Positions 1 to 7,310 are shown, numbered from the stretch's first letter. The stretch: DNA of 64,000 nucleotides from Rouxiella badensis (GCF_002093665.1 NZ_MRWE01000022.1:1-64000); one strand, 5' to 3'. Made by a program: numbers and translations. The notes: generated from the letters alone by a model not told the origin.

Positions 1-105
1 AGAAAGGGTAATTCTGAGAGTGAAGGTTCCGACATTACTAACTGACGGTTGTATCTAATCTCGGGGGCAGGTCAGCTAGGCTAATAAGTGCCGCAAGCAT
101 CTTTC

Positions 106-681
106 TCACGCTTCCAGCTCCTTTAAAATATTAAAACCTTGGTTCATTGAAGGAAACATACCTAGAAGGCTGCGGATTTTATTGTACGGGATGTAGTTAA
201 AATTCTCAGTCAGCTTAGCCAGGGCGATAATCTCCCACCAGTATCGCTTAACCAGCTCCAGTGATAAGGAATAAGCACGGCCATAGAGCGCCTGGCATTC
301 ATCCTCTATGGCGCCAGATTGTCGGTGTTCATCCAAAAGCTTTTGGATATCCACAGCATCACCCCGGCCACTCTTTTTGAGTAAAATCTTAGGATCCTCA
401 TCACTGTAGAGGTGCTCAGCCATAACGCCAGCAAAGAGGATTATCATATCTACAAGAATATAAGTTCGCGCGTTGTAGGTATCATGAAAGCAGACAGCGC
501 GGCAATCATCTGAAATTTTACCGCTGCTGCCTTTTGCAATACGAAACTCATCAGCCAGTGAGATTTCAATATTAATAGCGCCATTTAGCCAGGCCGCAAC
601 CGCATGTCCCGCCTCATGAACAGCCATGCTACGCTTCCATAAGGGTTTTCTGCTGAACTCAATAATCACGGCCTCACTCAT
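106..681 (-). CDS. M41 (FtsH-protease-like) zincin, stand-alone
   Basis: A 191-aa soluble protein that looks like only the protease half of FtsH, with no AAA ATPase and no membrane segment. Visible zinc site: HEAGH at residues 22-26. A helix near 80-91 (LFAGVMAEHLY) matches the AGraAEe region of M41 peptidases. An Asp follows in SGRGDAVDI (D111), where FtsH has its third zinc ligand (GAxNDI). A metal-dependent proteolytic role is inferred from these; the substrate is unknown. Its ATG overlaps the stop of the upstream 55-aa gene (ATGA), so the two are probably translationally coupled. It lies at the left of the satellite island, distal to the origin. It could instead be a regulator-cleaving peptidase of the ImmA kind, but the spacing of motifs fits M41 better. 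Confidence 0.75.
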   Translation of the reverse strand: MSEAVIIEFSRKPLWKRSMAVHEAGHAVAAWLNGAINIEISLADEFRIAKGSSGKISDDCRAVCFHDTYNARTYILVDMIILFAGVMAEHLYSDEDPKILLKKSGRGDAVDIQKLLDEHRQSGAIEDECQALYGRAYSLSLELVKRYWWEIIALAKLTENFNYIPYNKIRSLLGMFPSMNQGFNILKELEA

Positions 682-845
682 CGTTTCATGCCCTCCAGAG
701 CCTTGTCCATCAGCTGGCGGGCTATGACGTGAATTGATGGCGCCACACCGAGCTGTGAATGGGCGCGTTCCTGCTCCTGAATCTGCCGGATGGCGTCGAT
801 CTGGTGCTTACTGAGTAATACTGGTTTTACTGTCGATTGCCGCAT
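678..845 (-). CDS. small ribbon-helix-helix-like protein upstream of the M41 zincin
   Basis: A 55-aa ORF starting ATG CGG CAA TCG and ending in a TGA that overlaps the ATG of the zincin gene by 4 bases. It has a basic N-terminus, a short strand-like stretch (VKPVLLSKHQIDAI), then two helical segments ending ARQLMDKALEGMKR. This is the size and layout of a ribbon-helix-helix DNA-binding protein, but I recognise no specific family. Upstream reads gagggtaacgaa, a GAGGG ribosome site about 7 bases before ATG, which supports translation. The tight overlap suggests a regulator or antitoxin-like partner of the zincin; that is inference from layout only. Confidence 0.6.
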   Translation of the reverse strand: MRQSTVKPVLLSKHQIDAIRQIQEQERAHSQLGVAPSIHVIARQLMDKALEGMKR

Positions 846-1509
846 TTCGTTACCCTCATGTTTTTATATACAGCAGTCATTGTAATTGCAAATATCGCAA
901 CAATGATGATCATTATTGCAAAAAAAGGGATAAATGATTTTATGGTGAGGATCGAATTTACTGATTGTCAGTTAAGGATGTTGCGTCTGCTAGTAGAGAT
1001 CTCACTGCGTGCAATGATTATGCCCGTTAGGCAGAACATACGACTCCTGCCTATAGATAGCATATGGGCATTTTGAAGATGAATTTAGAACGTGAGGCCA
1101 GCCAGGATTAAATGCTGAATCCAGCTCATCTAATGGCACCGTCACGCATCTCCAGGGAACACCAGCCTAAATAATTTACATAACAGCCTCATGTCCCTGA
1201 ATGTTTCTCATGTGCTCATAGAGCTTTAGATAAAACACTGAGAATTTATCAGGATGGCTGATGTAACTTAGCCAGGTTAGGATGATTCTCATGTGAATGG
1301 CTGTGTTGCGGCCACAATGCGTTTAAAAAATTAGAACCAACCCAGGATGGGATGTCTTCCAAGGATGCGCAACTGATAGAACATATTTTTTTGGTGAGGA
1401 ATGAAGAGACGTTTGACTGGCGTTCATATGCAATCAGTCTGTTTAGTTTTTTAAAGTAATGAGTTAGTTGCCAGCAGATTAAGATAATTTCACAGCAGAA
1501 GGATCGGAC
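846..1509. other. 664-bp intergenic region with a coding-like remnant
   Basis: No convincing full gene. It must carry the divergent promoters of the small-regulator/zincin pair and of the KilA-N gene. An open stretch on the plus strand, 1286-1459, has natural-looking residue composition (for example LIEHIFLVRNEETFDW) and ends at TAA 1457-1459. A TGA lies directly upstream, and the only ATG is internal at 1352 (35 codons). It may be the C-terminal leftover of a lost gene. A hydrophobic open frame at 837-1076 on the plus strand has no ribosome site and starts across the neighbour's start codon; I do not accept it. Confidence 0.35.
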
Positions 1510-2274
1510 ATGACACAGTTTCAACTTGCTTTGATCGCTAGAGAGATTGATGGCGAGGTAATTCATCTTCGCACCAAAGATGGGTATATAAACGCGACAG
1601 CTATGTGCAAATCTGCTAACAAACTTTTAGCAGATTACACAAGACTTAAAAGTACCCAAGATTTTTTTGATGAATTATCAAGCGATATGGGAATTCCCAT
1701 ATCGGAACTAATTCAATCATTTAAAGGAGGCAGAGCGGAGAATCAGGGTACTTGGGTACACCCTGATATTGCAATTAATCTTGCCCAATGGCTATCTCCT
1801 AAATTTGCAGTTCAGGTTTCTCGCTGGGTTCGAGAGTGGATGACAGGAGAAAAAACTCCTGCTGAACTGCCTATCCATTTGAAAAGGTATATGGTGAATA
1901 GAGGTCGGGTACCTCACACACATTTCTCCATGCTCAATGAGTTAACTTTCAATCTCGTTGCCCCATTAGAGCAGGCTGGATACACTCTTCCCGAAAAGAT
2001 GGTTCCCGATATTTCTCAGGGTCGAGTATTTTCTAAGTGGTTAAGAGATAACAGAAATGTGGAACCAAAAAACTTCCCAACTTATGATCACGAATACCCC
2101 GATGGTAGAACATTTCCGGTTAGGCTCTACCCAAATGAATATTTAGCTGATTTCAAAGCCCATTTCAATGAAGTTTGGCTTCCTGAATATGCGCCAAAAT
2201 ATTTTGCCGAACGTGATAAGAAAGCATTGAGTTTAATCGAAAGAATTATGCTTCCTAATCTCGATACTGATTGA
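1510..2274 (+). CDS. KilA-N domain protein
   Basis: 254 aa. The first ~115 residues are a KilA-N DNA-binding domain (DGYINATAMCKSANK near 25-39; GTWVHPDIAINLAQWLSP near 80-97; then VSRWVREWM). The rest (HLKRYMVNRGRVPHTHFSML, LPEKMVPDISQGRVFSKW) is a conserved C-terminal region of mobile-element KilA-N proteins whose function I cannot name. An AGAAGGA ribosome site at 1497-1503 fixes the start. The gene stands alone, opposite to the rest of the island, and ends in its own terminator, as accessory cargo genes often do. Phage KilA-N proteins include antirepressors and BstA-type abortive-infection proteins; a defence or regulatory role here is possible but unproven. Confidence 0.85.
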   Translation: MTQFQLALIAREIDGEVIHLRTKDGYINATAMCKSANKLLADYTRLKSTQDFFDELSSDMGIPISELIQSFKGGRAENQGTWVHPDIAINLAQWLSPKFAVQVSRWVREWMTGEKTPAELPIHLKRYMVNRGRVPHTHFSMLNELTFNLVAPLEQAGYTLPEKMVPDISQGRVFSKWLRDNRNVEPKNFPTYDHEYPDGRTFPVRLYPNEYLADFKAHFNEVWLPEYAPKYFAERDKKALSLIERIMLPNLDTD

Positions 2275-2317
2275 GTCAACCACTAATCCTTATAACGACA
2301 TATTCTCGACAGACATT

Positions 2318-2341
2318 GCCGGTGACTACACCGGCTTTTTT
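2318..2341 (+). terminator. Rho-independent terminator of the KilA-N gene
   Basis: Perfect 7-bp stem GCCGGTG / CACCGGC with a 4-base loop, followed by a run of six T, 44 bases after the KilA-N stop. Confidence 0.85.
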
Positions 2342-2420
2342 CCAGAAACTTACTGAGCTAACTCACCATTCCCCAACTAGAACAACAGTCATCTTTGAAT
2401 GTTGATTAAAATTAGCAATC

Positions 2421-2483
2421 TGTTGGTTCAGTTTTGAAAATAAAATACATATAAATCAATAAACCTTTATCACTGAACCAACA
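2421..2483. repeat. 12-bp inverted repeat related to the iterons, AT-rich spacer
   Basis: TGTTGGTTCAGT at 2421-2432 is the exact reverse complement of ACTGAACCAACA at 2472-2483, around a 39-bp very AT-rich spacer. The GTTGGTTCA core also occurs at 3100-3108 inside the large iteron cluster and differs from the main iteron GTCGGTTCA by one base. It lies just past the stop of the primase-tail remnant, as the large cluster lies just past the stop of the intact primase. It is therefore probably the relic of a second origin. Confidence 0.6.
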
Positions 2484-2511
2484 CTTAAACTACGTGCGTA
2501 TAAAATATACC

Positions 2512-2587
2512 TTAATCTGGCTGGCCATCCTCAGGTAGAAAGTTCAACACGTACATGCGGATCTGTCTGCCCTCAATGACTCTTAAG
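2512..2587 (-). pseudogene. 3'-end remnant of a second DUF927-type primase
   Basis: Translation of the minus strand ends LRVIEGRQIRMYVLNFLPEDGQPD-stop. The intact primase ends LRIDGKQPRFVVLMLPEDGED-stop. The match covers only the last ~25 codons. Upstream of it the reading frame is lost in the 3' end of the membrane-protein gene, which overlaps it in another frame. This is what a recombination inside or next to a primase gene would leave. The fragment has no start and is not expected to make a product of its own. Confidence 0.7.
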
Positions 2588-2917
2588 CAACATTTTTACT
2601 ACCTGAACAATAGAGTAAATCATCAATAACTCTGTCGATACAAGCGCGTAAATGATATAGCCCCACTTAGCCCATTTGGATTCAAAGTACACATTTGCAT
2701 AACTGTGAATACGGGATATAACAAAAACAATCACAGCGAGCATCGAGGGAGTAACAAAGAGCGTGAGACCCAACAACCCCACCGTGGGGCCGCTTTGAAC
2801 AATGTATGCTAGTGGAATGGCAAACAGAAAGGTTAAAGCGGCGTTGCCTAATAGCATGTCTTTAATTGAGTTTTCTATGAGCTTTTGTGCATCTTCTATC
2901 ATTGAGTTCAGATCCAT
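2573..2917 (-). CDS. small membrane protein next to the origin
   Basis: 114 aa, not recognised. An N-terminal amphipathic stretch (to ~22) is followed by three hydrophobic segments, about 25-40, 45-68 and 85-110, and a basic tail ending KMLLKSH. The start MDLNS has no clear ribosome site, and a second Met (MIEDAQ) is six codons on, so the start is uncertain. It sits between the iteron cluster and the primase-tail remnant, and its last codons run into the remnant in a different frame. It may be an acquired gene that arrived with the junction. Membrane-active accessory or superinfection roles are possible; nothing in the sequence decides. Confidence 0.6.
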   Translation of the reverse strand: MDLNSMIEDAQKLIENSIKDMLLGNAALTFLFAIPLAYIVQSGPTVGLLGLTLFVTPSMLAVIVFVISRIHSYANVYFESKWAKWGYIIYALVSTELLMIYSIVQVVKMLLKSH

Positions 2918-2941
2918 CGGTTAGAAATTTGCTTATATATA

Positions 2942-3219
2942 AGAAAAAGTAGGTCGGTTCGGTCGGGTCAGTCGGTTCAATTTTTTAATACTTTGATATT
3001 AATAGGTATTGATTGTCATTTTGAACCGACTTAGGGGTCGGTTCATCACTATGTTAAGTCGGTTCACTCCACCAGCTAGGAAAGGGATTTTTAAACAACG
3101 TTGGTTCAATCGGATTAAAGTCGGTTCAGGGTCGGTTCAATCTTAATAAATAAACACATACAAATCATGGAACTAAAAAATTGAACCGACTGACCCGACC
3201 GAACCGACCTACTTTTTCT
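2942..3219. repeat. iteron cluster with 46-bp perfect inverted repeats, probable replication origin
   Basis: Positions 2942-2987 and 3174-3219 are perfect reverse complements (46 bp), 186 bp apart. Each arm contains GTCGGTTC copies and a GGTCGGGTCA variant. Between the arms more copies occur: TTGAACCGAC at 3021-3030 (minus orientation), GTCGGTTCA at 3037, 3058, 3120 and 3131, and variant GTTGGTTCA at 3100. That gives about ten copies of a TCGGTTCA core in 278 bp, on both strands, mixed with AT-rich DNA. The cluster begins 12 bp after the stop of the primase-helicase gene. P4-type primases bind iterons at ori and crr, so this is most simply the island's origin. I see no gene here. Confidence 0.8.
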
Positions 3220-3230
3220 CACATGAGAAA

Positions 3231-5999
3231 TTAATCCTCACCGTCCTCGGGTAACATCAATACCACAAAGCGCGGCTGCTTCCCGTCTATGCGCAATGTT
3301 TTTCGTGTCACACCTTTGGCCGGCTTATCTAGCATCCCGGCATCAGCCAACACTTGCGCGAAAGCTGCCGCATTGGCACCTGTGGCAATTTCGTCGTTAA
3401 AGACTGCAGGGAAGGTGTGGAAGACCAACGTTTCACCGTCAGGTTTTTTTACCCGGTATCCGGCCAGGTCTTTTATAGGGAGATCACGCGGGTCGGCATT
3501 AGGGTGTGGCAAATAACGGCTGTACCCAAAACGCTGCAGGAATGATTCTGTCTGCTCTACCCACGCTTTCGACTCCCTGTTCCCCATGCCGAACTCATTT
3601 ACCCATGCGTTAAAACTATGCTGGAGTGCGTCACGGCATTCCTGAGCATCCCAACCGGTAAGCTGCAGGGAAAGAATTAGCGCCCCTTCCAGCACGGCAA
3701 ACCTCGAAGCGACGCGGCGCACTTGTTCGCTGGCCTCCTCGGGCAGCAGTCCCAGCCAGCGCCGTTCGGCAACCCGTACCGCTTCGGCTGAGGCCTCTTT
3801 CTGGCTGGCGAGTTGTTTAATCCATTCACGCCCCACGGCGCCATAATTCGATTTACTGGCATCCCGCATGGCATCTGCGTGAGATTTACCGTCTGGCAAT
3901 CCGTGGAACACCATCGCTTTGCTGATCGGGACATTCAGCAATCGCACCAGTTGACCGGCATTCACTTTGCCCCCATCTGCCCGGATATAGCTTTCCATAT
4001 CAATTTCACCGGTGCTGAATGCCATAGCCCGCCAGCGCTTTACATCACGGTTGCCGCCTTCTTTGGCTCCCTGGATCTTACCCACGCCATTGAACAGGGC
4101 ATAGGCAGCATCTGCGACCGCGCGGCGATTGCTTCCCTGTCCTATTTCATCCAGAGGCATAAAACCATCATTGTGCGCCGCTGCCTCGTTCACTAACCCT
4201 AGCGCGGTTGAGTACCAGGTAAGTTTCAGTGCGTCAGGCTCACCGTAAACGGTACTGGCGGCATTACCGGTAGTCGTTTTACCTGCGGATGAACCACCAA
4301 ACAAATGAACGCCGAAACCCTCAGCACCTGCAATACCGATCAACGGGGCGGCAAGCGCACAGGCAATGCCCAGCATCATTGATGGGTTGCCCTGCGCCAG
4401 CCTGGCAACGCTCTCACGCCAGCTATCAGCGGTTCCCTTCACGGTGTACCCTTTAGCCGCAGCGGAACGCCCATTGAAAAGGACGGGTGTAAGCGGCTCT
4501 CCGATAACCTCACCGTCAGACATGATATAAGCCCCGCACTGCCAGCCTGTTGCGCCAGCAATGGCCCACATCTCACGATTACCGCTAAGTTGCAGGTGAT
4601 CGGCCAGAATCGCCCTTAGGCTGCTTTTTGCCGTGATAGACAGACCACCGGCACGAAGTTTTGCCCAGCCTTCACGCTCGCCTATATCGCGCATGGGTAC
4701 CGCCTCAATACGGTTACGCTGATTGCCCTCCGGTTTCCAGCTCAGGACCAAATAACGCTCGCTGTCGTCTTCACCAATACCGACCACCGCCAGCGGAGAA
4801 CTGAGCCAGCTTTCGTTATTGATGACATCGCCGGTTTCTTTATCAACCTTAGGTGATACCCAAAACACGCCGTCCTTACGGCTTTCCACTCGGGGCTTGA
4901 GGAGGTCATCTTTTTGCCCAGGCTTTTTACCGCCGTCGATGGCCTGTAGCTGTGGTTTCACGTTTGTACCCTGTGGTTGATATATCGAATCATGGAATGC
5001 CCGTGCCGCGGCTTGTACGCCGTTGTGCTGCCGGTAATCGTCCCAATCGGCTTTATGCTCTGTCGGTGGCAGCGATACGCCGCCAGCCACGGATAAAGCC
5101 GCTTTCTCAGCTTGAATGCGGCCGGTGTTAACTTTTGGCTTCCCGCGCTTATCCAACTCTCCTGGATAATGCCAATCATTGTCTGCCGCGATGATGATCC
5201 CCACATCGGGATGGCGGCGACGCATCAGCTCGGCCACGGGTAACTGATTACCGGCATCAATGGCGGCCACGGTGAGCGCATCGGGACGCATCAGGCTCAA
5301 GGTGAGGGCCGTTGCCAGCCCTTCGGTGATAATGATGCCCTGCGGGTGCTCAGGCGCGTTTACGGCGTGGTATGCCCCGTGCTTGGCTGAACCGAATACC
5401 AGATTTTTCACACCATTGGCGGTGATGGTCTGCGCGGCGGCAATGGTGCCGGACTCATTGACCAACGTCAGCAGCAGAGCACCGTCATCCATAATGGGGA
5501 ACGGGAAGCCCGTCAGCCCTTTAGCGGTGAGGTATGCGCTTTCACCTGGCTGAGCCTGCACGGCCAATGCCTGATACTTGTGCTGAAAAGTTTGCCGGCG
5601 GCGTGCATCATCGGCTACGGATTGCTGGTGGCGCTCCTGCTCCCGCTGCTGGCGTTCGGTCACCAATTGCTCTCGCCGTTGGCTGGCTGCTTCGGGATTA
5701 ATTTCAATTGCCCGGTAATCAATACCCATCACGCCCGCCAGTATCTGCGCCGCTTCGGTGGTATCGCAGTGATTCACCTTTTTCACCAGGTCAAGGCCGT
5801 CACCGGCACCACATTGGTTGCAGAAGTGGCTACCGCGTCCGTTGTCGTCGAATCGAAAGCGGTCATTGCCGCCGCATGCCGGGCAGGCCGCATGCTGCCG
5901 CGCAGACTTGGGCACGGTAATGCCCGCCAGTGACAGCACGTCAGGCCAGCGCCCGGCGGCGGCAACGGTAACTTCGCGGATGAGGTCAATATTTCGCAC
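3231..5999 (-). CDS. satellite primase-helicase: zinc finger, TOPRIM, DUF927 ATPase
   Basis: 922 aa. An N-terminal P4-type zinc finger (Cys39, Cys42, Cys60, Cys63) is followed by a TOPRIM fold (GIIITEGLATAL near 221-232, AADND at 271-275) and a DUF927 ATPase with Walker A GGSSAGKTT at 568-576 and acidic PLDEIG near 628. The product should prime and unwind the island's own DNA at the adjacent iteron cluster, as P4 alpha does for P4. The start is GTG with GAGGG 9 bases upstream; it overlaps the stop of the DUF4222 gene by 14 bases, so expression is coupled to the small-gene operon. Length and domains are complete; no damage seen. Confidence 0.93.
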   Translation of the reverse strand: MRNIDLIREVTVAAAGRWPDVLSLAGITVPKSARQHAACPACGGNDRFRFDDNGRGSHFCNQCGAGDGLDLVKKVNHCDTTEAAQILAGVMGIDYRAIEINPEAASQRREQLVTERQQREQERHQQSVADDARRRQTFQHKYQALAVQAQPGESAYLTAKGLTGFPFPIMDDGALLLTLVNESGTIAAAQTITANGVKNLVFGSAKHGAYHAVNAPEHPQGIIITEGLATALTLSLMRPDALTVAAIDAGNQLPVAELMRRRHPDVGIIIAADNDWHYPGELDKRGKPKVNTGRIQAEKAALSVAGGVSLPPTEHKADWDDYRQHNGVQAAARAFHDSIYQPQGTNVKPQLQAIDGGKKPGQKDDLLKPRVESRKDGVFWVSPKVDKETGDVINNESWLSSPLAVVGIGEDDSERYLVLSWKPEGNQRNRIEAVPMRDIGEREGWAKLRAGGLSITAKSSLRAILADHLQLSGNREMWAIAGATGWQCGAYIMSDGEVIGEPLTPVLFNGRSAAAKGYTVKGTADSWRESVARLAQGNPSMMLGIACALAAPLIGIAGAEGFGVHLFGGSSAGKTTTGNAASTVYGEPDALKLTWYSTALGLVNEAAAHNDGFMPLDEIGQGSNRRAVADAAYALFNGVGKIQGAKEGGNRDVKRWRAMAFSTGEIDMESYIRADGGKVNAGQLVRLLNVPISKAMVFHGLPDGKSHADAMRDASKSNYGAVGREWIKQLASQKEASAEAVRVAERRWLGLLPEEASEQVRRVASRFAVLEGALILSLQLTGWDAQECRDALQHSFNAWVNEFGMGNRESKAWVEQTESFLQRFGYSRYLPHPNADPRDLPIKDLAGYRVKKPDGETLVFHTFPAVFNDEIATGANAAAFAQVLADAGMLDKPAKGVTRKTLRIDGKQPRFVVLMLPEDGED

Positions 6000-6300
6000 T
6001 TTTGTTACCCTCTTGCTTCGCCTGGATGAGTGCCTTTAATTTCTTCACTTTCTCCAATGGATTATTTTCCTGACACCAGGCCGTCATAGCGCCCGGTTTA
6101 ACTGGAAAATAGGCACGATAGAAATTCTCCACCGGCGAAATGCAGGGATGTTCATAACCCTCACGGGTATAAGTCACCCGCCCGGGTGTCACACTGGAAA
6201 TAATGATTTTCACGCCTGCGCTGGTTTGCCAAATATCGCCGGGGCGGATCTCAGGTCGAGCAGATCCCCCAGATATCAGCCTGGTATTTAATGGTTTCAT
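5986..6300 (-). CDS. DUF4222-like small protein
   Basis: 104 aa. The centre (VTYTREGYEHPC, then ISPVENFYRAY) matches the DUF4222 pattern found in phage and satellite early regions; the C-terminal 30 residues are lysine-rich. Function unknown. It is in the minus-strand early operon, 5 bp after the 66-aa gene and overlapping the primase start by 14 bp. Confidence 0.75.
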   Translation of the reverse strand: MKPLNTRLISGGSARPEIRPGDIWQTSAGVKIIISSVTPGRVTYTREGYEHPCISPVENFYRAYFPVKPGAMTAWCQENNPLEKVKKLKALIQAKQEGNKSAKY

Positions 6301-6305
6301 TATTT

Positions 6306-6506
6306 TTATTCCTTGCAGTTGGCTTCTACACGATATCCGGCACGCTGGAGTAACTGCGTGAAAAGCTCGACGGAACCCACCATTTCATCTTCAAGCACAG
6401 GCTTGTTTGCAACTACATGGCCACCTTCTAAGTAAAGCAAAATCCGTCCGGAAAAATCAGATGAAAGGGGTAAATCAACGTTAATCATCGGGATCGAGTT
6501 ATTCAT
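6306..6506 (-). CDS. conserved small satellite protein of unknown function
   Basis: 66 aa from ATG 6506. An upstream in-frame ATG at 6539 exists, but the 6506 ATG has GGGAG 7 bases before it and overlaps the end of the Icd-like gene by 8 bp, so I prefer it. Acidic, with a strand-like RILLYLEGGHVV and a C-terminal amphipathic helix (ELFTQLLQRAGYRV). Similar small proteins occur in P4-like early operons, but I know no function. Confidence 0.65.
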   Translation of the reverse strand: MNNSIPMINVDLPLSSDFSGRILLYLEGGHVVANKPVLEDEMVGSVELFTQLLQRAGYRVEANCKE

Positions 6507-6699
6507 GTGCACTCCCACTAACAGGCAAACGTGCGGCAAGAGACAAGATAAAGTGAGCGCACAAAATCAGGCGGGCTTCATGCTCGGTACTGGCCTCTAC
6601 TGTGAGGCGGCAGGGAGTTGCCCGGCGATTAGCTCGATCCAGTGCTAAAAAGCGGTACTGAAATTTGGGGCGAGTTTGGGTATGCTGTGAGTCAGCCAT
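6499..6699 (-). CDS. Icd-like (host cell division inhibitor-like) small protein
   Basis: 66 aa beginning MADSQHTQTRPKFQYRFLAL, then a conserved EASTEHEARLIL segment. This is the layout of P1/P4 Icd-like proteins that follow a C4 antisense RNA. A GAGG ribosome site lies 8-11 bases upstream of ATG 6699. The same frame is open back to 7311, so a 270-aa version of this ORF can be drawn, but that passes through the antisense of the YlcI/YnfO-like gene and the operator region. I take the short form as the product. In P1, Icd blocks host division; here only the family resemblance supports that. Confidence 0.65.
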   Translation of the reverse strand: MADSQHTQTRPKFQYRFLALDRANRRATPCRLTVEASTEHEARLILCAHFILSLAARLPVSGSAHE

Positions 6700-6714
6700 A
6701 ACTGTTACCTCATA

Positions 6715-6785
6715 TAACGGTTTGGTAAGAGGCCCGGTTAGTGTTGACGCACTGCCGGGCTTCGCTATTTTGTGGATTACCTGTT
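6715..6785 (-). ncRNA. candidate C4-type antisense RNA in the Icd-like leader
   Basis: Between the operators and the Icd-like start, the minus strand folds as GCCCGG (6760-6755), C, AGTG, loop, CACT, AA, CCGGGC (6737-6732). This compact hairpin sits just upstream of the Icd ribosome site. P1/P7 C4 and P4 CI RNAs are short processed leader RNAs in this position that silence the icd/replication operon by antisense pairing and early termination. Assignment rests on position, the Icd-like neighbour and the hairpin. Ends are approximate. Confidence 0.5.
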
Positions 6786-6801
6786 CTTTACCTGTGGACA
6801 A

Positions 6802-6884
6802 GGTGAACACCACCAATGTATAACATGGTGAACACCACCTCAAGGCTTTTACGAATAATTTTCCTGTGTATACTGAACACCACC
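6802..6884. promoter_or_regulatory. three GGTGAACACCACC operator repeats over divergent promoters
   Basis: GGTGAACACCACC occurs at 6802-6814 and 6827-6839, 25 bp apart, and TGAACACCACC at 6874-6884. The core GGTG-AA-CACC is dyad-symmetric. The third copy overlaps TATACT (6869-6874), a -10 candidate for the plus-strand regulator. On the minus strand the second copy lies between TTGAGG and TATACA, -35/-10 candidates for the Icd-like operon. Binding by the YlcI/YnfO-like protein or another island repressor, controlling both directions, is the simplest reading. Confidence 0.65.
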
Positions 6885-6904
6885 TAAAGACAGGAGCATC
6901 AGTA

Positions 6905-7093
6905 ATGGCAACAGGTAGGAAAAACAATCGTTCACTACAAGTTTCAGTCAGACTTCCTTTGACTGACTTAGAAGAGATCGAAAAATTAAAAGACGAAGGC
7001 GAAAGCACGGCAGGTTTTTTGATAGCGGCTGCTAAAAGTGAAATCAAGCGCCGCCAGCGGCGTACAGCAAAAATAGAAGTAAATACAGACTGA
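6905..7093 (+). CDS. YlcI/YnfO-like small DNA-binding regulator
   Basis: 62 aa from ATG 6905; an in-frame ATG 13 codons earlier lacks a ribosome site, while this one has CAGGAG 9 bases upstream. The sequence begins MATGRKNNRSLQVSVRLP, continues with an acidic helix and ends in a basic AAKSEIKRRQRR segment, as in prophage YlcI/YnfO proteins and the ribbon-helix-helix fold. It is divergent from the Icd-like/primase operon across the three operator repeats, so it is a good candidate for an autoregulated switch protein. The gene is fully antisense to the long open frame on the other strand. Confidence 0.7.
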   Translation: MATGRKNNRSLQVSVRLPLTDLEEIEKLKDEGESTAGFLIAAAKSEIKRRQRRTAKIEVNTD

Positions 7094-7310
7094 CTTGTAT
7101 CTTCACCTCTGCTTGGAGCCGTGCCAGATACACGGCCCTGTTTTATGGCCTGGAAAAATTTACCGCCTCGCGTTGTAATGTCAGAAAAACCTTCCAGTCC
7201 TCGCACCCAGGCACCAAAATTAAATTCCATGTCAGATTTTGACCGGTTCTGAATGTTAAGTATTGTTAAGTTTCCAGCCAACAAAAAGGCTGCTTTCTGG
7301 GCGGCATTCA

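Noticed and set aside
1..105. Left attachment site of the island at the window edge
   Set aside because: No match to the 23-bp repeat beside yicC; the island continues beyond the window.
837..1076. 79-codon hydrophobic open frame on the plus strand
   Set aside because: No ribosome site, begins across the start codon of the 55-aa gene on the other strand, and the composition reflects AT-rich intergenic DNA.
1249..1566. 105-codon open frame on the minus strand
   Set aside because: Overlaps the start and ribosome site of the KilA-N gene in antisense; no recognisable domain.
3289..5933. Several open frames antisense to or out of frame with the primase gene
   Set aside because: Typical mirror frames of a GC-rich gene with clear domains on the minus strand; none has a family signature.
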